Part shown: positions 26,986 through 35,434 of the stretch, in pieces | Layout of the letters: every line of letters begins with the position of its first letter | Position numbering within the stretch: the first letter of the stretch is position 1 | NCBI GenBank assembly: GCA_046233135.1 | Contig: JBJXHN010000002.1 | Location: forward strand, 620,001 to 684,000 | DNA: 64,000 nucleotides | Direction of reading: 5' to 3' | DNA from: JBJXHN01 sp046233135 | GTDB taxonomy: Bacteria > Pseudomonadota > Alphaproteobacteria > Rhodospirillales > Rhodospirillaceae | The notes under the pieces: generated by a model | Told to the model about the DNA's origin: nothing | What the model saw: the letters and a program-made list of their open reading frames with translations, nothing else | Database searches by the model: none | Made by a program: the position numbers and the translations under genes

Positions 26986-28317
26986 ATGAAGACCGATGCC
27001 CGCCTGGCCATCATCCGGGACGAGATCGTTGCCGTGGACGGCGAGGCGCCGTCGCCGGACAGTCCCCGCGACAAGCACCTGAAGATGGGGCGCTCGCCCT
27101 TCCGCTTCTTCCGGGGCTCGCCGGCGCTGTATTATGCCGATCTGGCCTCCGGCGTGGTCACCGTGCCCGCGGCCCTGCTGGGGTCCGTGCTGCAGACCCG
27201 CATCCAGGGGGATTGCCACTTTTCCAACTTCGGTTTCCTGACCGAGGAGGGCTCCCACTCCGACCGGGTGATCTGGTGCCCCAACGATTACGACGACGCC
27301 TGCGGCGGTCCGGCGGTGTGGGACCTTCTGCGCTTTGCCGCCAGCCTGCCCCTCGCCGCCGCTCACGCCCGGGGAGTGCTGGCCGGCACGTATGAAGGCG
27401 AGGAGATCGACGAGGACGGCGAGGCGCCGGACGACGAACAGGCCCTGGCGGCCATCGGGGATTTCCTGCACGCCTATGCCAGCAAATGTTCCGCCATCGC
27501 CGAGAACCCGGACGAGCGCGACACGGTGCCCCAGGGGTTCGGCAAGAAGCACGCCCTTGGCAAGCTGGAGCGCAAGGCGTTGAAGCGCACGGCCGGCGGC
27601 AAGAAGTTCGATACCAAATCCACCCTGGCCAAGGCGGTGGAGATCCACGACGGCCGGCTGATGTTCCGCGACAATCCGGACAAGTACGTCCGTCTGTCCG
27701 CCGAGGAGGTCGGCGAGATCGTCCACGCCTTCCGCCCCTATGTGGATGACGAGATCCTGGATGTGGTGCGGCGCATCGGCCAGGGCACTGGATCGCTGGG
27801 CATGGACCGGTTCTATCTGCTGATCGGCCCCGGCACCCTGGATGAACGGCGCCTGTACCTGAACCATATCGTCGAGGTGAAGCAGCAGCGGCCGGCGGCG
27901 GCCATCCGCCACTTCCCCGACATCGATCCCATCAACCGCATGACCGCCGCCCATCTGACCATCGATTGCCAGCGCACCATGCAGCGCCGGCCGGATATGG
28001 TGCTGGACGAGGTGATGTGGCGCGGGTCGCCATGGCTGGTGCGTTCCCGCCACCATGCGCGCGAGGGGCTGGACCCGGAGGATCTGGTGCAGGAGGACCC
28101 CGGCAAATTCCTGGGGCAGGTCGCCACCGCCTGCGGTGCGGCCCTAGCCCTGGCCCATTCCCGGGGCGACCGCCGCAGCACCGACTTCGAACAGGCGATG
28201 GTCAAGGCGCTCTGTGCCCGCACCCGGGACATCCTGGCCGAAGCGGCCATGGGCTACGCCGCCCGCGCCGCCGAGGACTGGCGGCTGATGCGCCACATGC
28301 TGGGGCATGGGGGATAG
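26986..28317 (+). CDS. DUF2252 domain-containing protein
   Basis: Soluble protein of 443 residues of the DUF2252 family. HLKMGRSPFRFFRGSPALYYADL near the start, GDCHFSNFGF and NDYDDACGGPAVWDLLRFAAS are its signatures; the GDxHxxNFG and NDxD pattern resembles the catalytic and metal-binding loops of kinase-like phosphotransferases. No substrate is known. It starts at ATG 26986 after GGAGAGG, 162 bases after ppx, in the same direction as ppk1 and ppx. Confidence 0.9.
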   Translation: MKTDARLAIIRDEIVAVDGEAPSPDSPRDKHLKMGRSPFRFFRGSPALYYADLASGVVTVPAALLGSVLQTRIQGDCHFSNFGFLTEEGSHSDRVIWCPNDYDDACGGPAVWDLLRFAASLPLAAAHARGVLAGTYEGEEIDEDGEAPDDEQALAAIGDFLHAYASKCSAIAENPDERDTVPQGFGKKHALGKLERKALKRTAGGKKFDTKSTLAKAVEIHDGRLMFRDNPDKYVRLSAEEVGEIVHAFRPYVDDEILDVVRRIGQGTGSLGMDRFYLLIGPGTLDERRLYLNHIVEVKQQRPAAAIRHFPDIDPINRMTAAHLTIDCQRTMQRRPDMVLDEVMWRGSPWLVRSRHHAREGLDPEDLVQEDPGKFLGQVATACGAALALAHSRGDRRSTDFEQAMVKALCARTRDILAEAAMGYAARAAEDWRLMRHMLGHGG

Positions 28318-28359
28318 GGATTTCGGCCGGCCGCCCTTGCGGGCCGGTACTGGCGGACC

Positions 28360-28884
28360 ATGTCTTTAAGACGCATGCGCGTTAGCGGTGTCCCTTCCCC
28401 CGAGGCACGCGGTTTTTCTCGGCCCTTTCGAGAGGAGGAGGCAGGTTTGGCGTCCATTGGTCCCTTCCATCGTATCGGGGGGCGGCCGGCCCTGGGGCAG
28501 CCCTCCGGCCAGCCGCGGATCGATGCGGATCACCGTCATCAAAGCCATCTCCTACGTCTGATCGAACAGGCCGTGGTCGAGCGCCGCCCTGCCGCCGAGC
28601 TGGAAGAGGCGGTGGACGCCCTGATCGTCTTTTCCGAGGCCCATTTTTCCGAAGAAACCCGGCTGATGCGCGAGACCGGCTACGGCGGCCTGGACGGCCA
28701 TGCGCTGGAGCACGACCGGCTGATCCACCGCATCCGGGGCCTGCGCCAGGAGATGGGGCGGCGGGACATGGCCGTGGCGGCGGCGGATCTGTCGACCCTG
28801 CGGGCGTGGTTCGGCGATCATATCCGGGGGCACGACCTGACCTTCGCCCGCACCCTCGCCCGGATGGACGTGCAGGAGTTTTAG
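28360..28884 (+). CDS. Bacteriohemerythrin-type protein
   Basis: Protein of up to 174 residues with a C-terminal hemerythrin domain. The diiron ligands are recognisable: His in IDADHRHQ, His and Glu in HFSEE, the HALEH pair, and His/Asp in DHIRGHDLTFA. Such proteins bind oxygen or buffer iron. The first ~50 residues look unlike the family, so translation may start later than 28360. It is the last gene before the inverted-repeat element and insertion sequence. Confidence 0.82.
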   Translation: MSLRRMRVSGVPSPEARGFSRPFREEEAGLASIGPFHRIGGRPALGQPSGQPRIDADHRHQSHLLRLIEQAVVERRPAAELEEAVDALIVFSEAHFSEETRLMRETGYGGLDGHALEHDRLIHRIRGLRQEMGRRDMAVAAADLSTLRAWFGDHIRGHDLTFARTLARMDVQEF

Positions 28885-28919
28885 CAGGCTGCGGAAAAAG
28901 TCCGGGCACTTCTCAAAAT

Positions 28920-29011
28920 CGTCATTCCCGCGAAAGTGGAAATCCAGATGTAGTGTTTTTCGCAGGATCAAAGCGCAAAGTCTAGATTTCCGCCTGCGCG
29001 GGGACGACGGC
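28920..29011. repeat. Intergenic inverted-repeat element (dRS3/REP-like)
   Basis: Imperfect inverted repeat of about 28 bases per arm (28921-28948 and 28981-29010), beginning GTCATTCCCGCG and ending with the near-complement GCGGGGACGAC, about 90 bases in all. The ATTCCCGCG-type ends match a class of non-coding repeats scattered in many proteobacterial genomes. It lies 27 bases left of the insertion sequence. Confidence 0.6.
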
Positions 29012-29037
29012 TAAAATAATTTTCCCGCATCCTGTTA

Positions 29038-29897
29038 GGCTGTAGTGACTTTTTAACGAATGGGGATTCCCAGGAATCCCCATTCGTGATTCAAGACTGA
29101 TTTTCGGGAGGTTGGTCTTGGAAGGCGAAATTCTACGCGACGATCAATGGGAACGCCTGAAATCCTATGTGCCCGGCGGTATGAAAGGCCGCCGGGGGCC
29201 ACGGAGCAACGCGCGACTGTTCTTTGACGCGCTCCTTTGGTTGGCTCGTTCCGGCGCCCATTGGCGAGATCTCCCCGAGCGATTTGGCTCCTATGAAGCC
29301 GCGAAGCAGCGTTACTACCGATGGGTCCGGGAAGGGGTCTTTGATCGGATCCTGGAAGGGGTTTCCAACGATCCCGACTTCGAGTGGCTGGCGATTGATG
29401 CCACTGTCGTTCGCGCCCACGCTCAAGCCGCAGGATCGCGGCGAAAAAGGGGGGACCGGAAACCCAGGCTCTCGGGCAATCCCGAGGTGGCTTCGGAACC
29501 AAGATCCACGCCGTCGTAGACGCCTTGGGGCTACCTGTCCGTTTTGAACTCGGCTCAGGACAGGAAAACGACATGGCCCCGGCGTGTGATCTCATCCGAA
29601 ACCTGCCCGCCGAACAGGTTCTGGCCGACAGAGCCTATGACGCCAACAGCTTGATCGAACTCATCGAGAAGCAAGGCGGTGATGCCGTTATTCCTCCGCG
29701 TCGCCACAGGAAAACACAACGGGAGACCACCTGGCTTGCCTACAAGGAGAAATGGGGCGTCGAGGCCTTCTTCGCCAAACTCAAACAATGGCGTCGCATC
29801 GCCACCCGTTACGGCAAACTCGCGGCCAATTTCCTGGGCTTCGTGAAACTGGCCGCGATAATGCTCTGGCTTAAATAGTTAAATTGTCACTACAGCC
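29038..29897 (+). mobile_element. IS5-family insertion sequence (IS427-like), 860 bp
   Basis: The ends are inverted repeats that agree at 18 of 20 positions, starting GGCTGTAGTGAC on both sides (29038 inward and 29897 inward on the other strand), and flanked by a TA duplication (29036-29037 and 29898-29899). A two-frame transposase fills the interior. Size, TA target and frameshifted gene fit the IS427 group of IS5. The element looks complete and may still move. It sits directly before the NB-ARC/TPR gene. Confidence 0.92.
29118..29878 (+). CDS. IS5-family transposase made by -1 frameshift
   Basis: DDE transposase of about 253 residues encoded in two overlapping frames. The first frame (to 29519) holds the N-terminal domain with LRDDQWERLKSYVPG and the first catalytic Asp in LAIDATVVRAHAQ. 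The second frame, one base back, reads ALGQSRGGFGTKIH, then ADRAYDAN with the second Asp and the KWGVEAFFAKLKQWRRIATR block with the Glu. The switch must occur near AAAAAGGGGGG (29444-29454), a typical slippery run. The likely start is TTG 29118, six bases after GGGAGG. All catalytic residues are present, so I read it as programmed rather than broken. Confidence 0.88.
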
Positions 29898-29979
29898 TAG
29901 AGAAAGAAACGCTTTTATCCGAACTGGTTTACCGCCTAAAGTGGCGTTTTGCGAAAGTGATCGTCATGCGAGGGGTGAG

Positions 29980-32019
29980 GTGGATCCTGTTGCGTTGTTG
30001 AACGAGCTGCCGGTGGATGAGGTTCCGGCGCCTGGGAACCTGCTGGCGGGGTCGCGCGTGCTGCATTTCCCGAATCCGCATTTTGTCGGGCGGGGCAAGG
30101 CGTTCAGGCAGCTTGCCACGGCGCTGCGGGACGGCACGGCGGCGGTCGTCAACCAGAACATCACCATTACGGGTTCGGGTGGGATCGGCAAGACCCAGCT
30201 TGCGGCTGAAGTGGCATGGCGTTACGGGCCATTTTTTGCCGGCGGGGTCTTCTGGCTCTCCTTTGCCAATCCCGCCAGCGTCCCCACTGAAATTGCCGCT
30301 TGTGGTTTGAAGCTGCGGCTGCACCCGCAGTTCTCCACGCTGGCCGTTGCCGATCAGGTCGCCCTGGTGCAATGGCATTGGGAGGGCGAGGCCCCTTGCT
30401 TGCTGATCTTCGACAACTGCGAGGACCCGGCCTTGTTCCGGAAGTGGCGACCAAGGGTGGGACCGTGCCGCGTCGTCGTCACCAGCCGCTGCTGCTCCTG
30501 GGACGGCGCCCCAAGTGTCACCTCTCTGGCGCTCTCGACCCTGCCCCGGGCGGAAAGCCAGGCGCTGCTGGCCAAGCACCGACCGGACTTGGCGGGGCGG
30601 GCAATCCTCGACGCCCTCGCCGGAGAACTCGGCGATTTCCCCCTGGCCCTCCACCTCGCCGGTAGTTACCTGAAAAAGTACCGCACCGACCCGGCGCGCT
30701 ACCTGGAAAACCTGGGAAGCCGCGATCCGCTGGCCCACGTGTCCCTGACAGACGGTAAAACGGCCACAGACCATGATCCCAACGTGGCCCGCACCTTTGC
30801 CGAGGCGGTGGATCGGTTGGTGCCGAGTGATATCGTCGATTCCACGGCAGTGTCGGCCCTGACCCACGCCGCTTTCCTCGCCCCGGACGAACCGGTTCCC
30901 GTGTGGCTCCTGGCCCGGATCATGGGGCAGGAGGAGGATGAGGCGTTCCATAACCGTCTAATGGATGCGGTGACACGGCTGCGAGATTTGGGGCTGGTGG
31001 ATGTAGATCCGGATTGCGGTGCCCCGATCCTCCATCGCCTGATTACCAATTACGCTCGTCAGAGGGCTGAGGATCGGACTGCAGTTTGGGAATCGGTAGC
31101 TGATGCCGTGCAGGCTGTTGCAGAGGAGCAGAATCAGCAGGGCTTGCCTGTCCAATTGCTGGCTTGGCAGGCGCACTTGCGCTATGTGGCGGAATTCGCA
31201 GTGGCCAAGGGCGATGACCGGGCTGGCATGCTGTTGAGTGCCCTTGGCTTTCACCTGGATATGATCGCCGAATATAGAGGTGCTAAAAAGGCCTACGAGC
31301 AAGCCCAAACTGTCTGGGAAGCTGCCCTTGGGGGGGAGCATCCGAATGTGGCGACAGCTCTGACGAATCTTGGCCAAATCCTCAGGGTTCTTGGGGATGT
31401 CTCCGGGGCGCGGGCCTCTTGTGAACGGGCTCTGGCTATCGATGAGGTAAATTTTGGGAAAATACACCCTAAGATAGCTATTCGCGTTAACGAAATCGGT
31501 GGCGTGCTTGAAGATCTTGGAGATTTGATGGGAGCTCGCTCAGCTTATGAGCGGGCATTGGCCATCTCTAAAGCGACCCTGGGGCCGAACCACCCCCATG
31601 TGGCTACATATGTTAACAATCTCGGTGGTGTAGAGAGAGGTCTTGGAAACCTGAGAAGGGCTCAGGCTGCATTTGAGCAAGCCCTGGTTATTGGTGAATC
31701 GGCCTTTGGCTCGGGGCATCCCAACGTAGCTGTTTTCGTCAATAATCTCGGCATTACGCTCCTGGGGCTAGGAGAATACCGCAAGGCACAGCTGTGCTTG
31801 GAGCGGGCCTTGATGATTAATGAAAGGTTTTTTGGCGTTAATCATCCAAGTGTTGCGATAAATGTCTGTAATATAGGTACTCTAAGCCACACTCTTAGGG
31901 ATTTTTCCGGGGCACGGGCAGGCTATGAGCGTGCTGAGAAAATTCTCCGACGAGCCCTCGGTCTTGACCATTCAATGACTCGGTCTGTTCGCCGCCATCT
32001 AGCCTCTCTCCCCGCTTGA
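29980..32019 (+). CDS. NB-ARC/TPR STAND ATPase, possibly N-terminally truncated
   Basis: Signal-transduction ATPase of about 679 residues. After a short N-terminus come NPHFVGR (about residues 32-38), the P-loop TGSGGIGKTQLA (64-75), Walker B LLIFDN (141-146), the VVTSR sensor and the GDFPLAL motif. LHRLI, in the MHD position, closes the NB-ARC and winged-helix part. The C-terminal ~250 residues are repeats of about 42 residues of the kinesin-light-chain TPR type (GxxHPxVAxxxxNLGxxL). No effector domain precedes the ATPase. The open frame runs back to 29884, inside the insertion-sequence end; GTG 29980 after AGGGG is the better start. The TPR part is visibly more AT-rich than its neighbours, which suggests transfer. 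Confidence 0.85.
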   Translation: MDPVALLNELPVDEVPAPGNLLAGSRVLHFPNPHFVGRGKAFRQLATALRDGTAAVVNQNITITGSGGIGKTQLAAEVAWRYGPFFAGGVFWLSFANPASVPTEIAACGLKLRLHPQFSTLAVADQVALVQWHWEGEAPCLLIFDNCEDPALFRKWRPRVGPCRVVVTSRCCSWDGAPSVTSLALSTLPRAESQALLAKHRPDLAGRAILDALAGELGDFPLALHLAGSYLKKYRTDPARYLENLGSRDPLAHVSLTDGKTATDHDPNVARTFAEAVDRLVPSDIVDSTAVSALTHAAFLAPDEPVPVWLLARIMGQEEDEAFHNRLMDAVTRLRDLGLVDVDPDCGAPILHRLITNYARQRAEDRTAVWESVADAVQAVAEEQNQQGLPVQLLAWQAHLRYVAEFAVAKGDDRAGMLLSALGFHLDMIAEYRGAKKAYEQAQTVWEAALGGEHPNVATALTNLGQILRVLGDVSGARASCERALAIDEVNFGKIHPKIAIRVNEIGGVLEDLGDLMGARSAYERALAISKATLGPNHPHVATYVNNLGGVERGLGNLRRAQAAFEQALVIGESAFGSGHPNVAVFVNNLGITLLGLGEYRKAQLCLERALMINERFFGVNHPSVAINVCNIGTLSHTLRDFSGARAGYERAEKILRRALGLDHSMTRSVRRHLASLPA

Positions 32020-32250
32020 CCCTTTTCACGACCTCCCACCTTTTTGCTCTATTCTTGGTAGCGAAAATCGGCTTGGCGCGATACACTCCATCCGCGTCCG
32101 CTTCATAGGAGCGGGCAAAACGCGACGATGGGGTGTGACCGGCCGGAGGTTAATGAGCGGCGTCGGCGGACCGGGGCTGCCCGGTTGCCAGACGTGCCGC
32201 ATCGGTCCGTTCGCCCCTCCCTTCGGCCGGTGTACCTACCGGGGCCTGCG

Positions 32251-32763
32251 CTAGCCCCCGGACGGTTTCGACAGCGCCTGGGGGAAGCGCTGGGCGACCA
32301 CGCGGGCCAGGGCGTGCTTGCTCTGCTCGGCGGACAGGCCCAGCATCTCGATCATATCATCCATCATGGCCTTTTCGCCAGGATGGACCTTCTCGTCGAT
32401 CAGCACCACGTCCCACAGCATTTCCATCAGGGTCAGCCGGCTTTTCTCGTCCAGCGCCTCGGCCAGGGACCGGGCCTCGGCCCCCAGATCCTGGACCCGC
32501 CGGTCCATGACCTCGGCGTCATTGATCAGGCGCAGGGTCTCCACCTCGGTCATCTTGAAGCGCCGGGCCAGCAACTCGCGGATCCGGTTCCGCTCCAGTC
32601 GGATATAGGCGTTGTCGCTGCGCGCCGCATGCACCAGCAGAAAGGCGATGGCCGTGCGGGCTTGCTGGATGGATGTGGGCGGGGCCGCCTTGGTCGGTTC
32701 CGGCGTCTCGGCGGTGGGCTTCAGGCCCATGGCTATCAGCAGGTCGTCAGGGTTGGCTGTCAT
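32251..32763 (-). CDS. TerB-like protein
   Basis: All-helical protein of 170 residues. The C-terminal ~120 residues (FLLVHAARSDNAYIRLERNRI, MLWDVVLIDEKVHPGEKAMM) match the TerB-like fold with its conserved acidic residues. TerB proteins occur in tellurite and stress islands, but many isolated copies have unknown roles. No other ter gene is nearby. It is convergent with the STAND gene across a 231-base gap in which I see no gene, and divergent from the EamA gene. Confidence 0.82.
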   Translation of the reverse strand: MTANPDDLLIAMGLKPTAETPEPTKAAPPTSIQQARTAIAFLLVHAARSDNAYIRLERNRIRELLARRFKMTEVETLRLINDAEVMDRRVQDLGAEARSLAEALDEKSRLTLMEMLWDVVLIDEKVHPGEKAMMDDMIEMLGLSAEQSKHALARVVAQRFPQALSKPSGG

Positions 32764-32972
32764 CTCTCGGTCCCCTCAGGCTGTTGTTTTTGCCTGTTTA
32801 TTTGCATTCACACGAATCGAACCATCCCCCGGCTGCGGTTCGGGCAGGGCAGGGGGGACAGGAAAACCCTACCGCAAAAAGCCGACCCTGCGTATAGGAG
32901 GCAGAGGCCGTACCGGAGTCGCAGGCGGCTTTTCCTTACGCAGGCGTCACGGCTTTGGGGTGGTTGAGATCC

Positions 32973-33926
32973 ATGACACGGACTCGGGCAAATTTGATCC
33001 TTTTGGTCGTATCCTTGATCTGGGGTACGGCCTTCGTCGCCCAGAAGACGGCCATGCCCGACGGGACGGCGGAGGCCGCCGGGGATGCGGCCACGGTCGG
33101 TCCGCTGACCTTCACCGGCGTGCGCTTCCTGCTGGGTGCCCTGGCCGTGCTGCCCCTGGCGCTGCGGGAAGGGATGCGGGCTCCGGTGGGCGGGATCTGG
33201 CCGGGGACCCCTTGGGTGGCGGGATGGGCAGGCACCGGCGGGCTGCTGTTCGCGGCCGCCTTCGCCCAGCAGCGGGGATTGCTGGAAACCTCGGTAACCA
33301 ATGCCGGCTTCCTGACCGCCGTCTATGTGACCTTCGTGCCGGGGGTGGCCTGGCTGCTGTTCCGCCGCCGGCCCCATTGGGTGATCTGGCCCGGAGTCGT
33401 GGCGTGTCTGGCCGGCACCTGGATGATGACCGGCGGGGCGGCCGGCGGCTCCCTGTTCAAGGGGCTGGGATCGGGGGACCTTTGGGTGCTCGCCGGATCG
33501 ATTTTCTGGGCCTTGCATGTCTGCGCGGTCGGCGAACTGGCCATGCGGGGCGGGCGGGTGCTGGGGCTGGCCACGGTGCAGTTCCTCGCCGTTTCCGCCC
33601 TGGCGCTGGTCGGGGCGATGATCTGGGAGCGGCCGGACCCGGCGGCCATCGCCGCCCTGTGGCCCCAGTTCCTGCATGCGGGGCTGTTGTCGGTGGGGGT
33701 GGCGTTCACCTTGCAGGGGGTGGCCCAGCGCCATACCCACCCGGCGGACGCGGCGGTGATCCTGAGCGCGGAAACGGTCTTTGCCGCCCTGGCCGGCGCC
33801 CTGGTCCTGGGCGAGACCATGGGGGCCGCCAGGCTGATGGGCGCCGGCCTGATCCTGTCGGGCATCCTGGCCGTGGAACTGGTGCCCGGCGTGATCCGGC
33901 GTGCTCAGGCGCGGCCTTCCAAGTAG
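32973..33926 (+). CDS. DMT superfamily (EamA) transporter
   Basis: Inner-membrane protein of 317 residues with ten predicted helices in two EamA repeats. LLVVSLIWGTAFVAQK at the start and SAETVFAALAGALVLGE in the second repeat are typical of drug/metabolite transporters. The substrate is unknown. ATG 32973 fits the first helix; a TTG six codons earlier is less likely. The 3' end overlaps the convergent HTH gene by 22 bases. Confidence 0.9.
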   Translation: MTRTRANLILLVVSLIWGTAFVAQKTAMPDGTAEAAGDAATVGPLTFTGVRFLLGALAVLPLALREGMRAPVGGIWPGTPWVAGWAGTGGLLFAAAFAQQRGLLETSVTNAGFLTAVYVTFVPGVAWLLFRRRPHWVIWPGVVACLAGTWMMTGGAAGGSLFKGLGSGDLWVLAGSIFWALHVCAVGELAMRGGRVLGLATVQFLAVSALALVGAMIWERPDPAAIAALWPQFLHAGLLSVGVAFTLQGVAQRHTHPADAAVILSAETVFAALAGALVLGETMGAARLMGAGLILSGILAVELVPGVIRRAQARPSK

Positions 33927-34156
33927 TATTCGGCGACCAGGCGGCCATCGGGGTCGCGGACCATGCGCTTGCGGACAAGATGGCCTGCCTGGCGCAGGTC
34001 CCACACCCGCGCGGCCAGACGCGAGCAGCTGAACAGGGTCCGGGCTTCTTCCTGGGTGAGGCTGCGGCCGGACTCGAAATAGGCCAAAATGTCATCAATC
34101 TGGGAAATCGTGAAATCCAAGCCGAAGGGCGCGATGGGGGCCTGAAGTGCGGTCAT
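33905..34156 (-). CDS. Small helix-turn-helix protein
   Basis: Protein of 83 residues whose central segment ILAYFESGRSLTQEEARTLF, then CSRLAARVWDLRQAGHLV, resembles phage-type winged helix-turn-helix proteins (HTH_39-like). The C-terminus VRDPDGRLVAEYYL would form the wing. ATG 34156 follows a purine-rich GGATCC stretch; longer frames are not conserved-looking. It lies 171 bases downstream of the S24 repressor on the same strand and could share its transcript. A palindrome ATGAC-N5-GTCAT lies 70 bases upstream. Confidence 0.72.
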   Translation of the reverse strand: MTALQAPIAPFGLDFTISQIDDILAYFESGRSLTQEEARTLFSCSRLAARVWDLRQAGHLVRKRMVRDPDGRLVAEYYLEGRA

Positions 34157-34225
34157 TGCGGGATCCTCCAATGAAGGGCTAGGGAAAAATTGGGGTCCTG
34201 GGCGGTCGCCCTGACGGCATGAACG

Positions 34226-34240
34226 ATGACCAAAAGTCAT
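34226..34240. promoter_or_regulatory. Palindrome upstream of the small HTH gene
   Basis: ATGAC-CAAAA-GTCAT, a perfect 5-bp inverted repeat in a short AT-richer patch 70 bases upstream of the HTH gene start. It is a candidate binding site for that protein or the S24 repressor; short palindromes of this size can occur by chance. Confidence 0.35.
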
Positions 34241-34327
34241 GGCTTCGTCAAGCGAAAATGACGCTCCGACATTGTCTCGGGGAACGGTCTTCGGGAGAGG
34301 AGGAGAGAGAGCCTGTGGAAGGGCGTT

Positions 34328-34918
34328 TTAAGGTGCGCGCTTGACCCAGCGAATCGGCGCTGCGGTTTCCAGGGCGACGTCTTCCATGTCCGGCGCGTTG
34401 TAGGACGCCAGGGTGAAGCGGCTGCGGCTGCGGCCGCGCTTGACGATCTTCAGCATCAGGGCGCCTTCGAGGGTGCGGACGACGCATTCCTTGCCATACA
34501 GCTCGTCGGGGGTGCGGTTGATGTCTTCTTCACTGAAGAACACCACATCCCCGGCGCGATAGACCGGCCACATGGAGTCGCCGTCCACCAGCAGGGCTTC
34601 GGTGCGGCTGGAGGCCCCGGGGGGCAGGTCTTCGTAGCCGATGGGATCCTCCGGGTTCATCGTCACATGGCCGCCGGCCGCCACCTTGCCGACGATCGGC
34701 ACCGGCGGATCCGAGTCTTCCTTGCCGTACAGCAGGAAGGGGGCGGAGACATGCAGGATCCGGGCGAGATCCTCAACGATCCACGGCTTGGGGATGTTGC
34801 GGCCCCGCTCATAGTAAGCCACCGTCGATTGATTGACCCCAAGCAGCTTGGCCAGGGCGTACTGAGACATCCCCTGATCCTTGCGCGCGGCCGCGATACG
34901 TTTGCCGATCTCGTTCAT
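34328..34918 (-). CDS. S24-family (LexA/CI-like) repressor
   Basis: Protein of 196 residues with an N-terminal XRE helix-turn-helix (residues 5-58, MSQYALAKLLGVNQSTVAYY) and a C-terminal S24 peptidase domain. The self-cleavage site is Ala81-Gly82 in GKVAAGGHV, and the catalytic pair is Ser115 in GDSMWP and Lys157 in ALMLKIV. Such repressors inactivate themselves after DNA damage through RecA. No phage structural or lysis gene is near, so it is either a lone regulator or a prophage remnant. The divergent upstream region holds a promoter-like site. Confidence 0.9.
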   Translation of the reverse strand: MNEIGKRIAAARKDQGMSQYALAKLLGVNQSTVAYYERGRNIPKPWIVEDLARILHVSAPFLLYGKEDSDPPVPIVGKVAAGGHVTMNPEDPIGYEDLPPGASSRTEALLVDGDSMWPVYRAGDVVFFSEEDINRTPDELYGKECVVRTLEGALMLKIVKRGRSRSRFTLASYNAPDMEDVALETAAPIRWVKRAP

Positions 34919-35089
34919 GCGGGGAATATATGCCAGCCTGTCATCGTCGGCAAGGCGCTCGATGACCCAGGCGATGAACCGGCATTGATCCCACTGGGGA
35001 TACAGGCAGAACAGGGGTGTCCGGCACGATCTATATATACGAATGGAGCAATTATAACGGGAAATATATGACGTAAGCCCTCATTGGGT

Positions 35090-35125
35090 TTGACTAAACG
35101 CCTCCGTCAATGTACGAACGACATT
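35090..35125 (+). promoter_or_regulatory. Candidate promoter with overlapping palindrome
   Basis: TTGACT (35090-35095) and TACGAA (35113-35118) are 17 bases apart, a good spacing for a housekeeping promoter reading toward the 85-residue gene. AATGT-N7-ACATT (35109-35125) overlaps the -10 box and could be an operator, perhaps for the adjacent S24 repressor. The surrounding 34919-35176 gap is AT-rich and holds no gene. Confidence 0.4.
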
Positions 35126-35176
35126 ACACCAAGGGTGGCGGTGTCGTAAAAATGAATTTACTAAACGGAGATTCGT

Positions 35177-35434
35177 ATGAATGAATGGTTGGTGAGTTCG
35201 TCGGGGGGGCGGTATGCGACCGGATCGACCTGGTTGGCGGAACGGCAGCATGCCCGCCTGCTGGATGGTCTTCATGCTGCTCTTGACGCGGCGGAGCGCC
35301 TGGACCCCTTGGATGACCCCCGCGGGCATCAGCGAATCCGCGCGGCATTGATCCAGGCGAGGCTGTCCTTGCAGGCCCTGGCCGGGGGGCGGCCATCCGC
35401 GCCGGTTGCCGGAAGCCGGCGTCGGCGGGGCTAG
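35177..35434 (+). CDS. Small hypothetical protein
   Basis: Unrecognised protein of 85 residues. ACGGAG eight bases before the ATG is a fair ribosome site. The central part (ARLLDGLHAALDAAERLDPLDD) is predicted helical and the C-terminus is basic and disordered. It follows a promoter-like site and is divergent from the S24 repressor. It could be a repressor-controlled gene, but nothing in the sequence gives a function. Confidence 0.5.
   Translation: MNEWLVSSSGGRYATGSTWLAERQHARLLDGLHAALDAAERLDPLDDPRGHQRIRAALIQARLSLQALAGGRPSAPVAGSRRRRG

Noticed and set aside
29112..29519. Transposase broken by a frameshift mutation
   Set aside because: The break falls on an A5G6 slippery run, both frames keep all catalytic residues, and IS427-group elements are known to use this arrangement.
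32251..32763. Tellurite-resistance operon
   Set aside because: A single TerB-like gene stands alone with no terA, terC, terD or terE nearby.
33905..34918. Prophage
   Set aside because: Only a repressor and a small HTH gene are seen; there is no integrase, structural, lysis or packaging gene and no attachment-site repeat.
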